Shown here one piece after another: positions 44,457 to 54,318 of a stretch of DNA of 64,000 nt (its first letter is position 1; each line of letters begins with the position of its first letter). This DNA comes from Streptomyces sp. NRRL F-5727 (GTDB lineage: Bacteria > Actinomycetota > Actinomycetes > Streptomycetales > Streptomycetaceae). The stretch spans positions 62,001 through 126,000 of the forward strand of contig NZ_JOGX01000019.1 of the NCBI RefSeq assembly GCF_000719555.1. The letters run 5' to 3'. A program made the translations under genes and the position numbers. The notes beneath the pieces were generated by a model. It made no database searches and was not told the DNA's origin. It saw only the letters and a program-made list of their open reading frames with translations.

Positions 44457-45380
44457 TCAGCCCGTCGTGTTCCGGACGACGGCGACGGGGCAACGGGCGT
44501 GGTGGAGCAGCGCCTGGCTCACCGAGCCGAGCAGCAGGCCGGCGAAGCCGCCGCGCCCCCGCGCGCCCATGACGACCAGCTGGGCGCCCTCGCTCTCCTC
44601 CAGCAGCACCTCGCGGGGGCTGCCGCGCAGCAGCCGGGGCTCGGCCTTCGTCTCCGGGTGGCGTGCGGCGGCCCGGGCCAGCGCCGCGTCGAGAACGCGG
44701 CCCGCCTCCGCGTGCACCTCCTCGACGCTCTGGAAGAGCGGGGTGAGATCCGCCGGCCCGGAGCTCGGCGCCCACGCGTGGACGGCGACGAGCTCCGCGC
44801 CGCGCGCCCGCGCCTCCGCGAACGCGAAGTCGACCGCCGCGTCGGAGTCCGGGGAGCCGTCGACGGCGAGGACGACCGGCCCCTCCGGATCCTCCCGGCC
44901 GCGCACCACCAGGACGGGGCACTCGGCGTGCGCGGCGAGGTGGACGGCGACCGAGCCGAGCACCAGCGCGCCGAAGGCCCCGGTGCCCCGGCTGCCGACC
45001 ACCACCAGGTCCGCGCCCCGGGCGCGGGTGGCGAGGACCACCAGCGGTTCGCCGGAGATCAGCTCGCCGGAGACCTCCGTGCCCGGGGCGACGGCCCGCG
45101 CCCGGGCGACCGCCGTGTCCAGGACGATCTGCGCCTGCCGCCGCAGCCCGCTCTCGGTGGGCCCGTACACGGAGGGCTCCAGGTCGACCCGGAAGAGCGG
45201 CCAGATGAAGGCGTGCGCGACGACCAGCCTCAGTCCGCGCCGCCCGGCCTCCCGCGCCGCCGCCTCCACCGCCCGCAGCGCCGACGGCGAGCCGTCCGTC
45301 CCGACGAGGACGAACGGCCCGCCACCCGCCCCCGCGGACCCGGTCTCCGCCGTCGTCGCCCGTTCCTCGCTGCGCCCCAT
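44457..45380 (-). CDS. Universal stress protein with two UspA domains
   Basis: 307 residues, two tandem UspA folds. Each ends with an ATP-binding glycine motif: GSRGTGAFGALVLGSVA and GARGRGGFAGLLLGSVS. Conserved starts are LVGTDGSPSALRAVE and VLAVDGSPDSDAAV. In actinobacteria such proteins are often induced by hypoxia or stationary phase and bind ATP. It lies upstream of, and in the same direction as, the phosphoribosyltransferase-hydrolase gene, but the tandem repeat separates them. Confidence 0.93.
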   Translation of the reverse strand: MGRSEERATTAETGSAGAGGGPFVLVGTDGSPSALRAVEAAAREAGRRGLRLVVAHAFIWPLFRVDLEPSVYGPTESGLRRQAQIVLDTAVARARAVAPGTEVSGELISGEPLVVLATRARGADLVVVGSRGTGAFGALVLGSVAVHLAAHAECPVLVVRGREDPEGPVVLAVDGSPDSDAAVDFAFAEARARGAELVAVHAWAPSSGPADLTPLFQSVEEVHAEAGRVLDAALARAAARHPETKAEPRLLRGSPREVLLEESEGAQLVVMGARGRGGFAGLLLGSVSQALLHHARCPVAVVRNTTG

Positions 45381-45518
45381 CGCTGTTCCGTCCTTCCGGT
45401 CGTCTCCGCCGATCGCGGGTGGCCCGTGATCGAGTACACCCGTGGACTGCCCGCCGGACCGGGCGCCACGCGGGCCGGAAGTCCCGCGCGGCCCCGCGAA
45501 AGGTCCCTTCGGGCGGGG

Positions 45519-46283
45519 TCAGGCGGCGAGGAACGCCTCGATGGCCCGGGCCAGGTCCTTCGGCGCCTCCTCCGGCGGGTAGTGCCCGGCGTCCGCCAGG
45601 ACCTCCAGGCGGGCGTTGGGGTACCAGCGCAGCCAGGTCGCCTCCATCGCCTCCGCGCCCAGCGCCGGGTCGTGCGCGCCGACGACGAGCAGCACGGGCG
45701 TCGGGTTGTCGCGGACCCGCTCGTGGAAGTCGGTGCCGGACCAGGAGTCCAGGTAGGCGCGGAAGGCGGCGGCGGAGGAGCGGCTCACCGAACGGTCGAC
45801 GACCGCGTCCAGCCACGGGCCGTCGTGCCGGCCGCCGGTGGTGTGGTCGATGATCACCCGGCGCAACGCCGGGTCGTCGGCGGCCCCGGCGAACAGCTGC
45901 CGGCTCTCCTCGTCGAGGGGGAAGCCGGAGGCGGCGACGGGTGAGATGCCGACGATCGAGCGGACCCGGTCCGGCGCGTCGAGCAGCATCAGCTGGGCGG
46001 CCTTGCCGCCCATGGAGTGGCCGATGACGGAGAAGGAGTCCCAGCCGAGGTCGTCGGCGACGGCCAGCGCGTCCGCGGCGACCTCCTCCATGGTGAAGTC
46101 CCCTTCGGCGTCGCGGGCCTCGCCGTAGCCGCGGCAGTCGACGAAGGCGTAGCTGCCCGCCGAGGCGTCGAGATGCGCGCGCAGCGGGTCGAAGGTGCTG
46201 CGGTCGCCGAACCAGTTGTGGAGGACGAGGGCCCTCCCCGGGCCGTCGCCGTGGACGTCGTACGGAAGTACCGGGCCGGTCAT
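45519..46283 (-). CDS. Alpha/beta hydrolase
   Basis: 254 residues, cytoplasmic, no signal peptide. The nucleophile elbow is GHSMGG (after FSVIG), the acidic residue is probably Asp in VVGAHDPALG, and the His is in ADAGHYPPEEAP. LHNWFGDRSTF near the N-terminus forms the oxyanion hole. It resembles small esterases/haloperoxidase-like hydrolases. The substrate is unknown. Confidence 0.87.
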   Translation of the reverse strand: MTGPVLPYDVHGDGPGRALVLHNWFGDRSTFDPLRAHLDASAGSYAFVDCRGYGEARDAEGDFTMEEVAADALAVADDLGWDSFSVIGHSMGGKAAQLMLLDAPDRVRSIVGISPVAASGFPLDEESRQLFAGAADDPALRRVIIDHTTGGRHDGPWLDAVVDRSVSRSSAAAFRAYLDSWSGTDFHERVRDNPTPVLLVVGAHDPALGAEAMEATWLRWYPNARLEVLADAGHYPPEEAPKDLARAIEAFLAA

Positions 46284-46417
46284 GGTGCCCCCTGCGCGCG
46301 AGGTGGTGACGTGGTTGACGGTGCCCTCCGCACGCGGATGCCGGCGGAGGGCGACGACCGAGTGTGACGGTCCGGAAGCGCCGGGTCAACAGGGTCCGGG
46401 CAAGGGAGCGAGGTCGA

Positions 46418-46472
46418 CACGCGCGCGTGGGGGCGTTTCCGGCGGGACCGCGCCCTCCACGCGCGCGTGGAG
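46418..46472. promoter_or_regulatory. Twin GC-rich palindromes 40 bp apart
   Basis: CACGCGCGCGTG (46418-46429) and the 18-bp perfect palindrome CTCCACGCGCGCGTGGAG (46455-46472). The two share a 13-base core and their centres are 40 bp apart, about four helical turns. They lie between the divergent hydrolase and SpoIIE-phosphatase genes and look like paired operators. No matching regulator was recognised. Confidence 0.6.
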
Positions 46473-46544
46473 CCCGTTCGGGCGGCGCGCCGGGGCCCGG
46501 ACGCCAGGATGCGACGGGTTTCCCGGCGGGCGCATGCTGACTGT

Positions 46545-49031
46545 GTGACCCCGCACCAGCCGCTGCCCCCCGGCACGCCACCGCAGGCCCTGACGCAGGC
46601 GCTGGCGGAGGCGGCGACGGACGCCGTCGAGGCGGTCGGCGGGTACGCCGGCGGGGTGTACCTGCGGTCCGGTACGGAGGGGCTGCTGCGGCTCTCGGTG
46701 CTGGCCGGCCTGCCGGGCGAGCTGTTCCGGCCCTGGTCGCGGATGCACACCAACCGCCCCTTCCCGGTCGCGGAGGTGCACCGCTCCGGGCAGCCGGTGC
46801 ACCTGGCGGACGTCGAGGAGTCGATGCGCCGGTTCCCGCAGCTGGTGGCGAGCCTGCCCTTCCCCTTCGCGTCCCTGTACGTCCCGGTGGTGGCCGGCCG
46901 GGAGCGGTTCGGGGTCCTGGTGGTGCTGCGGCCGCCGACGCCCGGGCTGCCGGTGGGCGCGCGGGACCGGGAGCGGATGACCCGCGCGGGGCTGCGGCTC
47001 GGGGAGGTGCTGGCGGAGCTCGTGGCGGGCGGGACGCCGGTGCGGTGGCCGGGCGATCCGATCTGCGTCCAGCTGCCGTCCGGCGCCGTGCCGCCGGTGC
47101 GGTTCGGCTCCTTCGACTGGGACCTGGCGGCGGGGACCGTGACCATGGACGACGGGCTGCGGGCGATCCTCGGCGTACCGGACGCCACCCCGCTGCCGAT
47201 CGAGGCGCTCACCTCGCGGCTGGAGCCGGAGGACGGCTACGCGCTGTGGGCTGCGGCCCGCCGGACGGGCGCCGCGGACGGCGGCGGCTCGGTGCGCCGG
47301 CTGCGGCTGAAGGGGCCGGACGGCGGACTGCACCTGCTGGAGGTGTCGGCACGGTCGCGGTTCGTCGGTGCGGACGGGCACGGTCACCTGACCGGCGCCC
47401 TGGTCGACCTGGGCACGGGACTGATCGGCTCGGACGCCACGGACCGGCTGCCGCGGGCCATCCTGGCCATCGACCGGCTCGGCCGGGTCACCTACGTGAA
47501 CGAGCGCACCGAGCGGCTGCTGGGGCGCCCGCGCGGGGCGCTCGCCGGACGGCCGCTGTGGGAGGCGCTGCCGTGGTTCGCCCACCCGTTCCACGAGGAG
47601 CAGCTGAGGGCCGCGCTGCTGTCGACGGAGCCGGTGCGGTTCCTGGCCCGCCCCGAGGAGGGCCGGTGGCTGTCGGTGTCGCTGCACCCCGGCCGGGACG
47701 GCGTGACCATGGTGCTGGTCCCGGAGGAGGCCCCGGAACCGGACGCGGCCCCGGAACCGGCGCCTGCGCAGCGGGCCGGTGACGGGCTCGGCTCCGAGGG
47801 CACGCGCGCGGCGTCGCTGTACCGTCCGGTGGCGCTGGCGATCGCGCTGACGGAGGCGGTGACGGCGCGGCAGGTGTCGGCGGTGGTCACCGAGGAGCTG
47901 CTGCCGGCCTTCGGCGGGCGGCAGCTGGCGATCTACCTGCTGAGCGACCGGCGGCTCTATCTGGCGTGGGAGACGGGTTTCCCGCCGGGTTTCCTGGACC
48001 CCTTCGACGGGGTGGCGCTGGACGCCCACGTCCCGGGCGTGGACGCGCTGACGGGCGGCCGGGCGCTGTTCTTCGAGTCGATGGAGATGCTGCGCCGTAC
48101 CTATCCGGAACTGCCGCTGGACGCGGAGTCGGGCGCTCGGGCGTTCCTGCCGCTGATCGCCTCGGGCCGGCCGGTCGGTTCCTGCATCCTCGGCTTCGAC
48201 CGGCCGCGGGACTTCGGCCCGGAGGAGCGGGCGGTGCTCACCGCGCTGGCGGGGCTGATCGCCCAGGCGCTGGAGCGGGCGCAGCGGTACGACTCCGAGG
48301 CCGCCGTCGCGCGCGGGCTCCAGGACGCGCTGCTGCCGCACCGGCTGCCGGTGCGGGAGGGCGTCGAGACGGTGGGCCGCTATCTGCCCGGGACGCAGGG
48401 CATGGACGTGGGCGGCGACTGGTACGACGTGGTGGAGACCGCCCGGGGCGAGCTGGCGCTGGTCATCGGGGACGTCCAGGGGCACGGGGTCGCGGCGGCG
48501 GCGACCATGGGCCAGCTGCGGAGCGCCGTCCGGGCGTTCGCGCTGAGCGGGCTGCCGCCGCAGGACGTGGTGCGGGGCACCAACCGGCTGCTCATCGACC
48601 TGGACCCGGGGCAGTTCGCGAGCTGTTGCTACATCGTCCTGGACGCGCGGACGGGGGACGCGCGGGCGGTGCGGGCCGGGCATCCGCAGCCGTTGCTGAG
48701 GCATCCGGACGGGACGGCGGAGCTGCTGGACATCGCGGGCGGGGTGGTGTTGGGCGTGGACGGGCGCGCCGCGTATCCGGAGACGCGGCTGCGGCTGGCC
48801 GAGGGCGCCGTCCTCGCGCTGTTCACGGACGGGCTGGTGGAGCGGCCGGGTGCGGACATCGACGACGGGGTGGAGCGGCTGCGCCGGACGCTGGCGTCGA
48901 CGGGTTCGCTGCCGCTGGCGGAGGCGGCGGACCGGCTGATGCACGAGGCGGTGCGGGCGTCGGACCGGCCGGACGACATCGCCCTGCTGCTCGCGGCCCG
49001 CTGGGCGCGGCAGGACGGACAGGTCGGGTAG
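46545..49031 (+). CDS. Multi-sensor SpoIIE-type serine phosphatase (GAF-PAS-PAS-GAF-PP2C)
   Basis: 828 residues from a GTG at 46545. Domains in order: GAF (about 20-165), PAS (about 185-285, [19 protein letters not shown]), PAS (about 300-395, [23 protein letters not shown]), GAF (about 430-580) and a PP2C/SpoIIE phosphatase domain (about 605-825) with metal-binding [22 protein letters not shown] and a C-terminal [12 protein letters not shown]. Such proteins dephosphorylate anti-sigma-factor antagonists in Streptomyces. No kinase or antagonist gene is adjacent. Confidence 0.92.
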   Translation: MTPHQPLPPGTPPQALTQALAEAATDAVEAVGGYAGGVYLRSGTEGLLRLSVLAGLPGELFRPWSRMHTNRPFPVAEVHRSGQPVHLADVEESMRRFPQLVASLPFPFASLYVPVVAGRERFGVLVVLRPPTPGLPVGARDRERMTRAGLRLGEVLAELVAGGTPVRWPGDPICVQLPSGAVPPVRFGSFDWDLAAGTVTMDDGLRAILGVPDATPLPIEALTSRLEPEDGYALWAAARRTGAADGGGSVRRLRLKGPDGGLHLLEVSARSRFVGADGHGHLTGALVDLGTGLIGSDATDRLPRAILAIDRLGRVTYVNERTERLLGRPRGALAGRPLWEALPWFAHPFHEEQLRAALLSTEPVRFLARPEEGRWLSVSLHPGRDGVTMVLVPEEAPEPDAAPEPAPAQRAGDGLGSEGTRAASLYRPVALAIALTEAVTARQVSAVVTEELLPAFGGRQLAIYLLSDRRLYLAWETGFPPGFLDPFDGVALDAHVPGVDALTGGRALFFESMEMLRRTYPELPLDAESGARAFLPLIASGRPVGSCILGFDRPRDFGPEERAVLTALAGLIAQALERAQRYDSEAAVARGLQDALLPHRLPVREGVETVGRYLPGTQGMDVGGDWYDVVETARGELALVIGDVQGHGVAAAATMGQLRSAVRAFALSGLPPQDVVRGTNRLLIDLDPGQFASCCYIVLDARTGDARAVRAGHPQPLLRHPDGTAELLDIAGGVVLGVDGRAAYPETRLRLAEGAVLALFTDGLVERPGADIDDGVERLRRTLASTGSLPLAEAADRLMHEAVRASDRPDDIALLLAARWARQDGQVG

Positions 49032-49173
49032 GCCGGGTCCTGGCGCTCACCCGGTCGGGTCAGCGGCGCTGGTCGGCGCGGGCGGCCCCGGCGAGGCTGG
49101 AGGGGGTCCGTGCCGTTCGGGCCGGACACGACGGGGTCGGCCGTGCGACGGCCGCCCGAGGCGAGGAGGTCCC

Positions 49174-49422
49174 GTGCAGCAGGACAAGCAGCCCGACTAC
49201 CGGCCCGTGGTCTTCCGTGACCGCTCGGCGGGGTACGCGTTCCTGACGCGGTCGACCGCGACGAGCGAGCAGACCATCGAGTGGGACGACGGCGAGACGT
49301 ATCCGGTGGTCGACGTCGAGATCTCGTCGGAGAGCCACCCGTTCTACACGGGCAAGGCGCGTACCGTGGACACGGAGGGGCGGATCGCCAAGTTCGAGCG
49401 GCGGTACGGCGAGGGCGGCTGA
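49174..49422 (+). CDS. rpmE2: 50S ribosomal protein L31 type B (zinc-free paralogue)
   Basis: 82 residues from a GTG at 49174 with GAGGAGG eight bases upstream. It is the type B form: the CxxC zinc motifs of type A L31 are missing and the protein has [27 protein letters not shown], typical of YkgM/RpmE2. Such copies replace zinc-containing L31 when zinc is scarce. The 140-bp upstream region lacks an obvious AT-rich Zur palindrome. Confidence 0.93.
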   Translation: MQQDKQPDYRPVVFRDRSAGYAFLTRSTATSEQTIEWDDGETYPVVDVEISSESHPFYTGKARTVDTEGRIAKFERRYGEGG

Positions 49423-49512
49423 GGCTGCCGTCGGCGGGTCGGGGCGGTGGAGTGGTGTCCGGTGGACGCCGCTCCTCCCGCCCCGTTCCATGGGGTGTCG
49501 CGGGGAGCCGGA

Positions 49513-50010
49513 TCAGCCCTCGACGACGCCGGACTTGCCGATCTTGATGACGGCGCTGGTGGCGCCGGAGCGGGAGCCCAGGGCCTCGACCTTCTTGACG
49601 ACGTCCTGGCCCTCGACGACCTCGCCGAAGACGACGTGCTTGCCGTCCAGCCAGTCGGTGACGATGGTGGTGATGAAGAACTGGGAACCGTTGGTGTTCT
49701 TGCCCGCGTTCGCCATCGAGAGCAGGAACGGGCGGTCGTGCTTCAGCTCGAAGTTCTCGTCCTCGAACTTCTCGCCGTAGATGCTCTTGCCGCCGGTGCC
49801 GTTGCCGCGGGTGAAGTCACCGCCCTGCAGCATGAAGGCGGGGATCACGCGGTGGAACGGGGAGCCCTCGTAGCCGAAGCCGTGCTGGCCGGTGGCGAGC
49901 TCGCGGAAGTTCTGCGCCGTCTTCGGGACGACGTCGTCGAACAGCTTGAAGACGATCCGGCCGGCCGGCTCGTCGTTGATGGTGATGTCGAAGAAAACGT
50001 TGTTGCTCAT
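49513..50010 (-). CDS. Cyclophilin-type peptidyl-prolyl cis-trans isomerase
   Basis: 165 residues, a single cyclophilin domain without signal peptide, so cytoplasmic. Active-site landmarks are [25 protein letters not shown], then [18 protein letters not shown] and [12 protein letters not shown]. It speeds prolyl isomerisation during protein folding. It stands as a single gene, convergent with rpmE2. Confidence 0.95.
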   Translation of the reverse strand: MSNNVFFDITINDEPAGRIVFKLFDDVVPKTAQNFRELATGQHGFGYEGSPFHRVIPAFMLQGGDFTRGNGTGGKSIYGEKFEDENFELKHDRPFLLSMANAGKNTNGSQFFITTIVTDWLDGKHVVFGEVVEGQDVVKKVEALGSRSGATSAVIKIGKSGVVEG

Positions 50011-50076
50011 GGGGACATCCTGTCATTACCCGCGCACCGCGCGCGCACGGGCCGCCTCCCGGCGGGTCACGACACG

Positions 50077-50112
50077 CCGGTGCCCCGCGCCGGCAGGGGC
50101 GCGGGGCACCGG
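50077..50112 (-). terminator. Terminator of the small secreted protein gene
   Basis: A perfect 15-bp stem (CCGGTGCCCCGCGCC and its complement) with a 6-base loop, 20 bp beyond the stop of the leftward gene at 50132. Confidence 0.75.
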
Positions 50113-50131
50113 AGGCGGTGGGGACCCTCGG

Positions 50132-50350
50132 TCAGCGGAGTCCCTGGGCGGAGCCGTCGGCGACGGTGCCCTCCACGGTCGTGACGGTCTCGTGGACGAC
50201 GGTGGCGGGGCCGTCCTCCTGGAGGAGTCCGGTGGCCCCGCCGATACCCAGGGGGTTCTCCGCGGCGCTGGCCTGCGGCGGCGGCGTGACGAGGGCGGTG
50301 ACGACGCCTGCGGCGAGGGAGGCGATGGCGAGCATGCTGCGCTTCTTCAT
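50132..50350 (-). CDS. Small secreted protein of unknown function
   Basis: 72 residues. A short Sec signal peptide (KKRSMLAIASLAAGVVTALV, cleavage near ASA-AEN) leaves about 43 mature residues ending in a Thr/Val-rich stretch and SAQGLR. There are no Cys residues. It resembles the small exported proteins common in Streptomyces; I do not recognise a family. The strong terminator behind it supports a real gene. Confidence 0.65.
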   Translation of the reverse strand: MKKRSMLAIASLAAGVVTALVTPPPQASAAENPLGIGGATGLLQEDGPATVVHETVTTVEGTVADGSAQGLR

Positions 50351-50418
50351 GCCCTGGTCAACTGCTGGGGCGGAAAAGGGTTACGGCCCGCCCATCAGTC
50401 CGTCAGTCCTTCAGTCCG

Positions 50419-51138
50419 TCAGCTTGTGGAGACGAGTCCTGCCTCGTAGGCCAGGATGACGAGCTGGACCCGGTCGCGGGCGTCGAGCTTGGCGAGGAGC
50501 CGGGTGACGTAGGTCTTCACGGTGGCGAGGGTGATGTGGAGTTCGTCGGCGATCTCCGTGTTGGACAGGCCCCGGCCGACGAGGGTGAGGACCTCCTGTT
50601 CGCGTTCGGTGGTGCGCTCGGCGAGCCGGAGCGCGGCGGGGCTCGGGCCGGCCGCGGCGGCTTCCCGGCCCTCGCGGGGGCGGCGGGTGAACTCCTTGAT
50701 GAGGCGTCCGGTGACGGCGGGGGCGATGAGGGCGTCGCCGGAGGCGACGATCCGGACGGCGGCCAGGATGTCGTCCATCGCCATGTCCTTGACGAGGAAG
50801 CCGGAGGCGCCGGCGTGCAGGGCGCCGTAGACGTGATCGTCGTCGTCGAAGGTGGTGAGAACGACGACGCGGGCGCCGGTGGGGCCGGCGGTGATCCGCC
50901 GGGTCGCCTCGATGCCGTCGGTGCCCGGCATCCGCAGGTCCATGACGACCACGTCGGCGGCCGTCTCCTCGACGAGGCGCACGGCCTCGGCGCCGTCGGA
51001 CGCCTCCCCGGCGACGAGCAGGTCGTCGGTCTCCGCGATGACCATGCGCAGGGCGGTGCGGACGAGCGGCTGGTCGTCGGCGAGGACGACCCGGACCGGG
51101 GACGGGACGGTGGCGGCTTCGGTCGTGGTGTCGCTCAT
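50419..51138 (-). CDS. Response regulator, NarL/LuxR type
   Basis: 239 residues. The receiver has the acidic pair ADDQP at 20-24, phospho-acceptor Asp67 in VVMDLRMPG and Lys117 in FLVKDM. The LuxR helix-turn-helix is at about 172-230 (TEREQEVLTLVGRGLSNTEIA, VKTYVTRLLAKL). The start overlaps the histidine kinase stop by four bases, so the two are translated together. It probably controls the divergent ABC exporter. Confidence 0.94.
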   Translation of the reverse strand: MSDTTTEAATVPSPVRVVLADDQPLVRTALRMVIAETDDLLVAGEASDGAEAVRLVEETAADVVVMDLRMPGTDGIEATRRITAGPTGARVVVLTTFDDDDHVYGALHAGASGFLVKDMAMDDILAAVRIVASGDALIAPAVTGRLIKEFTRRPREGREAAAAGPSPAALRLAERTTEREQEVLTLVGRGLSNTEIADELHITLATVKTYVTRLLAKLDARDRVQLVILAYEAGLVSTS

Positions 51139-52439
51139 GCGGGGGCGGCTCCTGGTGGGACGGGAAGGTGGGCGGTGACGCGGAAGCCGCCGCCGGGGCG
51201 GGGTCCGGCGGTGAACTCGCCGTGCAGCAGTCCGACGCGCTCCCGCATGCCGACGAGGCCGTAGCCGGAGCCGCCTCCGCCGGCCCGGTCGCGTCTGCGG
51301 CCGGTCGCGGCACCGGGACCGGGACCGGGGTCCTCGACGGTGAGGGCGAGGGTGTCGGGGTCGCGGTGGTCGACGGTGATGGTGCAGGTGTCCGCGCCGG
51401 AGTGGCGGACGACGTTGGTGACGGACTCCTGGAGGACACGGAAGGCGGAGAGGTCGATGTCGGGCGGCAGGGGGCGCGGGGCACCGACGCGACGGACGGT
51501 GACGCGCACGCCGGCGGCGCCGGTGGTCTCGGCGAGCCGGTCGAGCGAGGCGAGCCCGGGCGGGGCGGCCGGGGCGGGTGGAGCCGGCTCGGCGAGGACG
51601 TCGGGTGACACGTCGGCCGGGGTGGCGGGCGTGGCGACGGTGTCGGGGGCGCCGGCGGTGTCCGCGGTGCGGAGGGCGCCGAGCATGCGGCGGAGGCCGG
51701 CGAGGGTCTCGCGGCTGGCGGTCTCGATCTCGCCGAGGGCTTCCCGGGCCAGTTCCGGTCGTTTGTCGATGACGAGGCGGGCGGCGCCGGCCTGGAGGGC
51801 GACGATGCCGATGCTGTGGGCGACGGTGTCGTGCATCTCGCGGGCGATCCGCAGCCGTTCGGCGATGACGGCCTGTTCGGCGGCGCGGGCGCGGGTCTCT
51901 TCGGCGTGCAGGCGGTTCTGGCGCGCGGACCGGCCGACGAGCCAGACGGCGCCGGCGGTGGAGAGCACGGCGAGGGCGGTGGTGGTGCCGGCGCTCCAGC
52001 CGGCCAGGAGCCGGACGGCGAGATGGCCCAGGACGACGCCGACCGCGAGGAAGGCGGCGCGGTCGGACTCGTTCGTAGGCCGGTGGCTGGCGATGGTGTA
52101 GAGGGCGACGTCGACGGCGAGGTACTGGGCGAGCGGTATGGCGGTGACGCCCAGCGGGAAGGAGCAGAGGACCGCGGCGGCGAGGAGGTGGCCGAGGGCG
52201 GCGGTCGGCCGGCGGTCGAGGAGTGCGCTGCCGCGGAGGGCGAGGGCGGTGGCGAGGACGAGCATGGTGAGCCCGTCCCAGCGGAGGAAGACGACGCCCC
52301 GCAGGACGTCCGCCGATTCCTGACCGGGCAGACGCAGGCGCAGGAGCACGGTGAAGAGCAGTCCGGCGAGCCAGGCGATCGCCGCCCACCAGCCGGGCGT
52401 CATCCGTTTGCGGAGCGGCGCTGCCGAGGTCGCTGACAT
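51135..52439 (-). CDS. Membrane sensor histidine kinase (HisKA_3 type)
   Basis: 434 residues from an ATG at 52439. The N-terminal half has five or so membrane segments (AAIAWLAGLLFTVLLRL and onwards), then the dimerisation box with phospho-acceptor His203 in EMHDTVAHS, and an ATPase domain with QESVTNVVRHSGAD and GYGLVGMRERV. A Pro/Ala-rich insertion of about 50 residues follows the H-box. No Shine-Dalgarno sequence is seen; TACGAT ends six bases upstream of the ATG, suggesting leaderless initiation. Confidence 0.92.
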   Translation of the reverse strand: MSATSAAPLRKRMTPGWWAAIAWLAGLLFTVLLRLRLPGQESADVLRGVVFLRWDGLTMLVLATALALRGSALLDRRPTAALGHLLAAAVLCSFPLGVTAIPLAQYLAVDVALYTIASHRPTNESDRAAFLAVGVVLGHLAVRLLAGWSAGTTTALAVLSTAGAVWLVGRSARQNRLHAEETRARAAEQAVIAERLRIAREMHDTVAHSIGIVALQAGAARLVIDKRPELAREALGEIETASRETLAGLRRMLGALRTADTAGAPDTVATPATPADVSPDVLAEPAPPAPAAPPGLASLDRLAETTGAAGVRVTVRRVGAPRPLPPDIDLSAFRVLQESVTNVVRHSGADTCTITVDHRDPDTLALTVEDPGPGPGAATGRRRDRAGGGGSGYGLVGMRERVGLLHGEFTAGPRPGGGFRVTAHLPVPPGAAPA

Positions 52440-52573
52440 GCGGTGATCGTAAGGCGCGGGGCGGTGTCGGGTCATCAACCCCAGGTTGTACGACCGGGGA
52501 TGACCGGTCGGTCGTCCCATTGTCCGTCCTGGTCGGATGTCCGGGGGTGGGGCTGGGCGGCACCGTGGTGGAC

Positions 52574-53482
52574 ATGATCGAAGTCAGGGAACTCACGAAG
52601 CGCTACGGCGCCACCACCGCGGTCGACGGGCTCAGCTTCACCGTGCGGCCGGGGCGGGTCACCGGATTCCTCGGGCCCAACGGGGCGGGGAAGAGCACGA
52701 CGCTGCGGATGATCCTCGGGCTGCACGCACCGACCGCCGGATCGGTGACGGTCGGGGGACGGCGGTTCGCCGACCGGCCTCGCGGGCTGCGGCATGTGGG
52801 CGCGCTCCTCGATGCCGCGGACGTGCACGGCGGGCGGACCGCGCGGTCGCATCTCGCGGTGCTCGCGCGGAGCAATCGGATACCGCCGGCGCGGGTCGAC
52901 GAGGTGCTGGAGGAGGTCGGTCTCGGTGCCGCGGCCCGGCGGCGGATCGGTGGTTTCTCGCTGGGGATGCGGCAGCGGCTGGGGATAGCGGGCGCGTTGC
53001 TGGGCGATCCGCCGGTGCTGCTGTTCGACGAGCCGCTGAACGGGCTGGATCCGGAGGGGGTGCGCTGGGTGCGGGAGCTGTTCGTGCGGCTCGCCGGGGA
53101 GGGGCGGACGGTGTTCGTCTCCAGTCATCTGATGAGCGAGATGGAGCACACGGCCGACGACCTGGTGGTGGTCGGCCGGGGCCGGCTGATAGCCGAGGAG
53201 AGTCTCGCGGAGTTCGCGGCGCGCGGGGCGCGGCCGAGCGTCGCGGTGGGGACGCCGGTTCCGGGCGTGCTGACGCCGCTGCTGCTGGCGGCGGGCGCGG
53301 AGGTGGTGTCGGAGGACGGCCGGCTGACGGTGACGGGGCTGAGCGCGGCGCGGATAGGCGAGCTGGCGGTGGAGCACCGGGTGGTGCTGGACCAGCTGAC
53401 GACCCGTAGGGCCTCGCTGGAGGAGGCGTTCATGGAGCTGACGGCGGAGAGCGCCGACTACACGGCAGGGGGTGTCCGATGA
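52574..53482 (+). CDS. ABC transporter ATPase (drug/lantibiotic export type)
   Basis: 302 residues from the ATG at 52574. Walker A GPNGAGKST (34-42), signature FSLGMRQR, Walker B VLLFDEP and a His switch in VSSHL are intact. The C-terminal region is that of two-component drug exporters (CcmA-type). The stop overlaps the permease start (ATGA). It is divergent from the histidine kinase/response regulator pair, an arrangement usual for inducible antibiotic-efflux modules. Confidence 0.93.
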   Translation: MIEVRELTKRYGATTAVDGLSFTVRPGRVTGFLGPNGAGKSTTLRMILGLHAPTAGSVTVGGRRFADRPRGLRHVGALLDAADVHGGRTARSHLAVLARSNRIPPARVDEVLEEVGLGAAARRRIGGFSLGMRQRLGIAGALLGDPPVLLFDEPLNGLDPEGVRWVRELFVRLAGEGRTVFVSSHLMSEMEHTADDLVVVGRGRLIAEESLAEFAARGARPSVAVGTPVPGVLTPLLLAAGAEVVSEDGRLTVTGLSAARIGELAVEHRVVLDQLTTRRASLEEAFMELTAESADYTAGGVR

Positions 53483-54306
53483 CGACGCTGGTCGTGCACG
53501 CGGCGGAGCCGCGGGACCGGTTCCGCGATCTGGTGGCTTCGGAGTGGCTGAAGCTGTGGTCCCTGCGGTCGACCGGCTGGTCGCTGCTGCTGGGCGCGCT
53601 GGCGGTGATGGCCTTCAACGTCGGGACGGCGTGGGACCACTACCGGTACTGGAACGCCTACGACGAGGCCGCCCGGGCGGCGTTCGTGGCGGACGGTCTG
53701 GCGCTGGGGGACGCGTTCACGGGGAACGCGGCGATGGTGCTGGTGCTGTGTTCGGCGGCGCTGGGGGCCGTGACGGTGGTCGGCGAGTACGGCAGCGGGC
53801 AGGTGCGGACGACCTTCGCGGCGGTGCCGGCGCGGGGGGCGCTGATATCGGCGAAGGCGCTGGTGCTGGCCGGGGTGCAGGCCGGGTTCGGGGCGGTCGT
53901 CGCGGGGGGTTCGTTCTGGGCGTCGCAGGCGGTGCTGTCGCTGCGGGACGCGGGGGTGTCGCTGGGCCGTCCGGGGGCGGTGCGGCTGGTGGTGGCCTCG
54001 GCGCTGCTGGCGCCGGTGTGCGCGCTGGTGGGGATGGCTCTGGGGGCGCTGCTGCGGCGGGGGGCGGCGGCCGTGGTCGGTGCGGTGGTGCTGCTGCTGT
54101 TGGTGCCGATGGTGTTGAGCGAGGAGCGTCGGCTGACGGCGGTGCTGGGGCACGCGACGCCCTTGCGGGCGTGGCGGCGGCTGGCCGGGGAGGGTGCGAT
54201 GGAGCCGTTCGCCTGGACGACGGGCGGGGCGTGGCTGGTGTACGGGGGTTGGGTCGCGGTGGCGGTGCTGGTGACGGTGGTGACGGTGCGGAGACGGGAC
54301 CAGTGA
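53479..54306 (+). CDS. ABC-2 type permease
   Basis: 275 residues. About six membrane segments follow a cytoplasmic start (ASEWLKLWSLRSTGW, the usual N-terminal motif of this permease group). Segments include AMVLVLCSAALGAVTVVGEY and AAAVVGAVVLLLLVPMVL, with GEYGSGQVRTTFAAVP between them. It works with the ATPase encoded just upstream to export or repel an unknown compound. Confidence 0.9.
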   Translation: MTTLVVHAAEPRDRFRDLVASEWLKLWSLRSTGWSLLLGALAVMAFNVGTAWDHYRYWNAYDEAARAAFVADGLALGDAFTGNAAMVLVLCSAALGAVTVVGEYGSGQVRTTFAAVPARGALISAKALVLAGVQAGFGAVVAGGSFWASQAVLSLRDAGVSLGRPGAVRLVVASALLAPVCALVGMALGALLRRGAAAVVGAVVLLLLVPMVLSEERRLTAVLGHATPLRAWRRLAGEGAMEPFAWTTGGAWLVYGGWVAVAVLVTVVTVRRRDQ

Positions 54307-54318
54307 GCGGGCGGCGGG

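Noticed and set aside
44100..44460. Long open frames across the repeat on both strands
   Set aside because: They are by-products of GC-rich 21-bp periodicity with low-complexity Arg/Pro/Gly products and no start signals.
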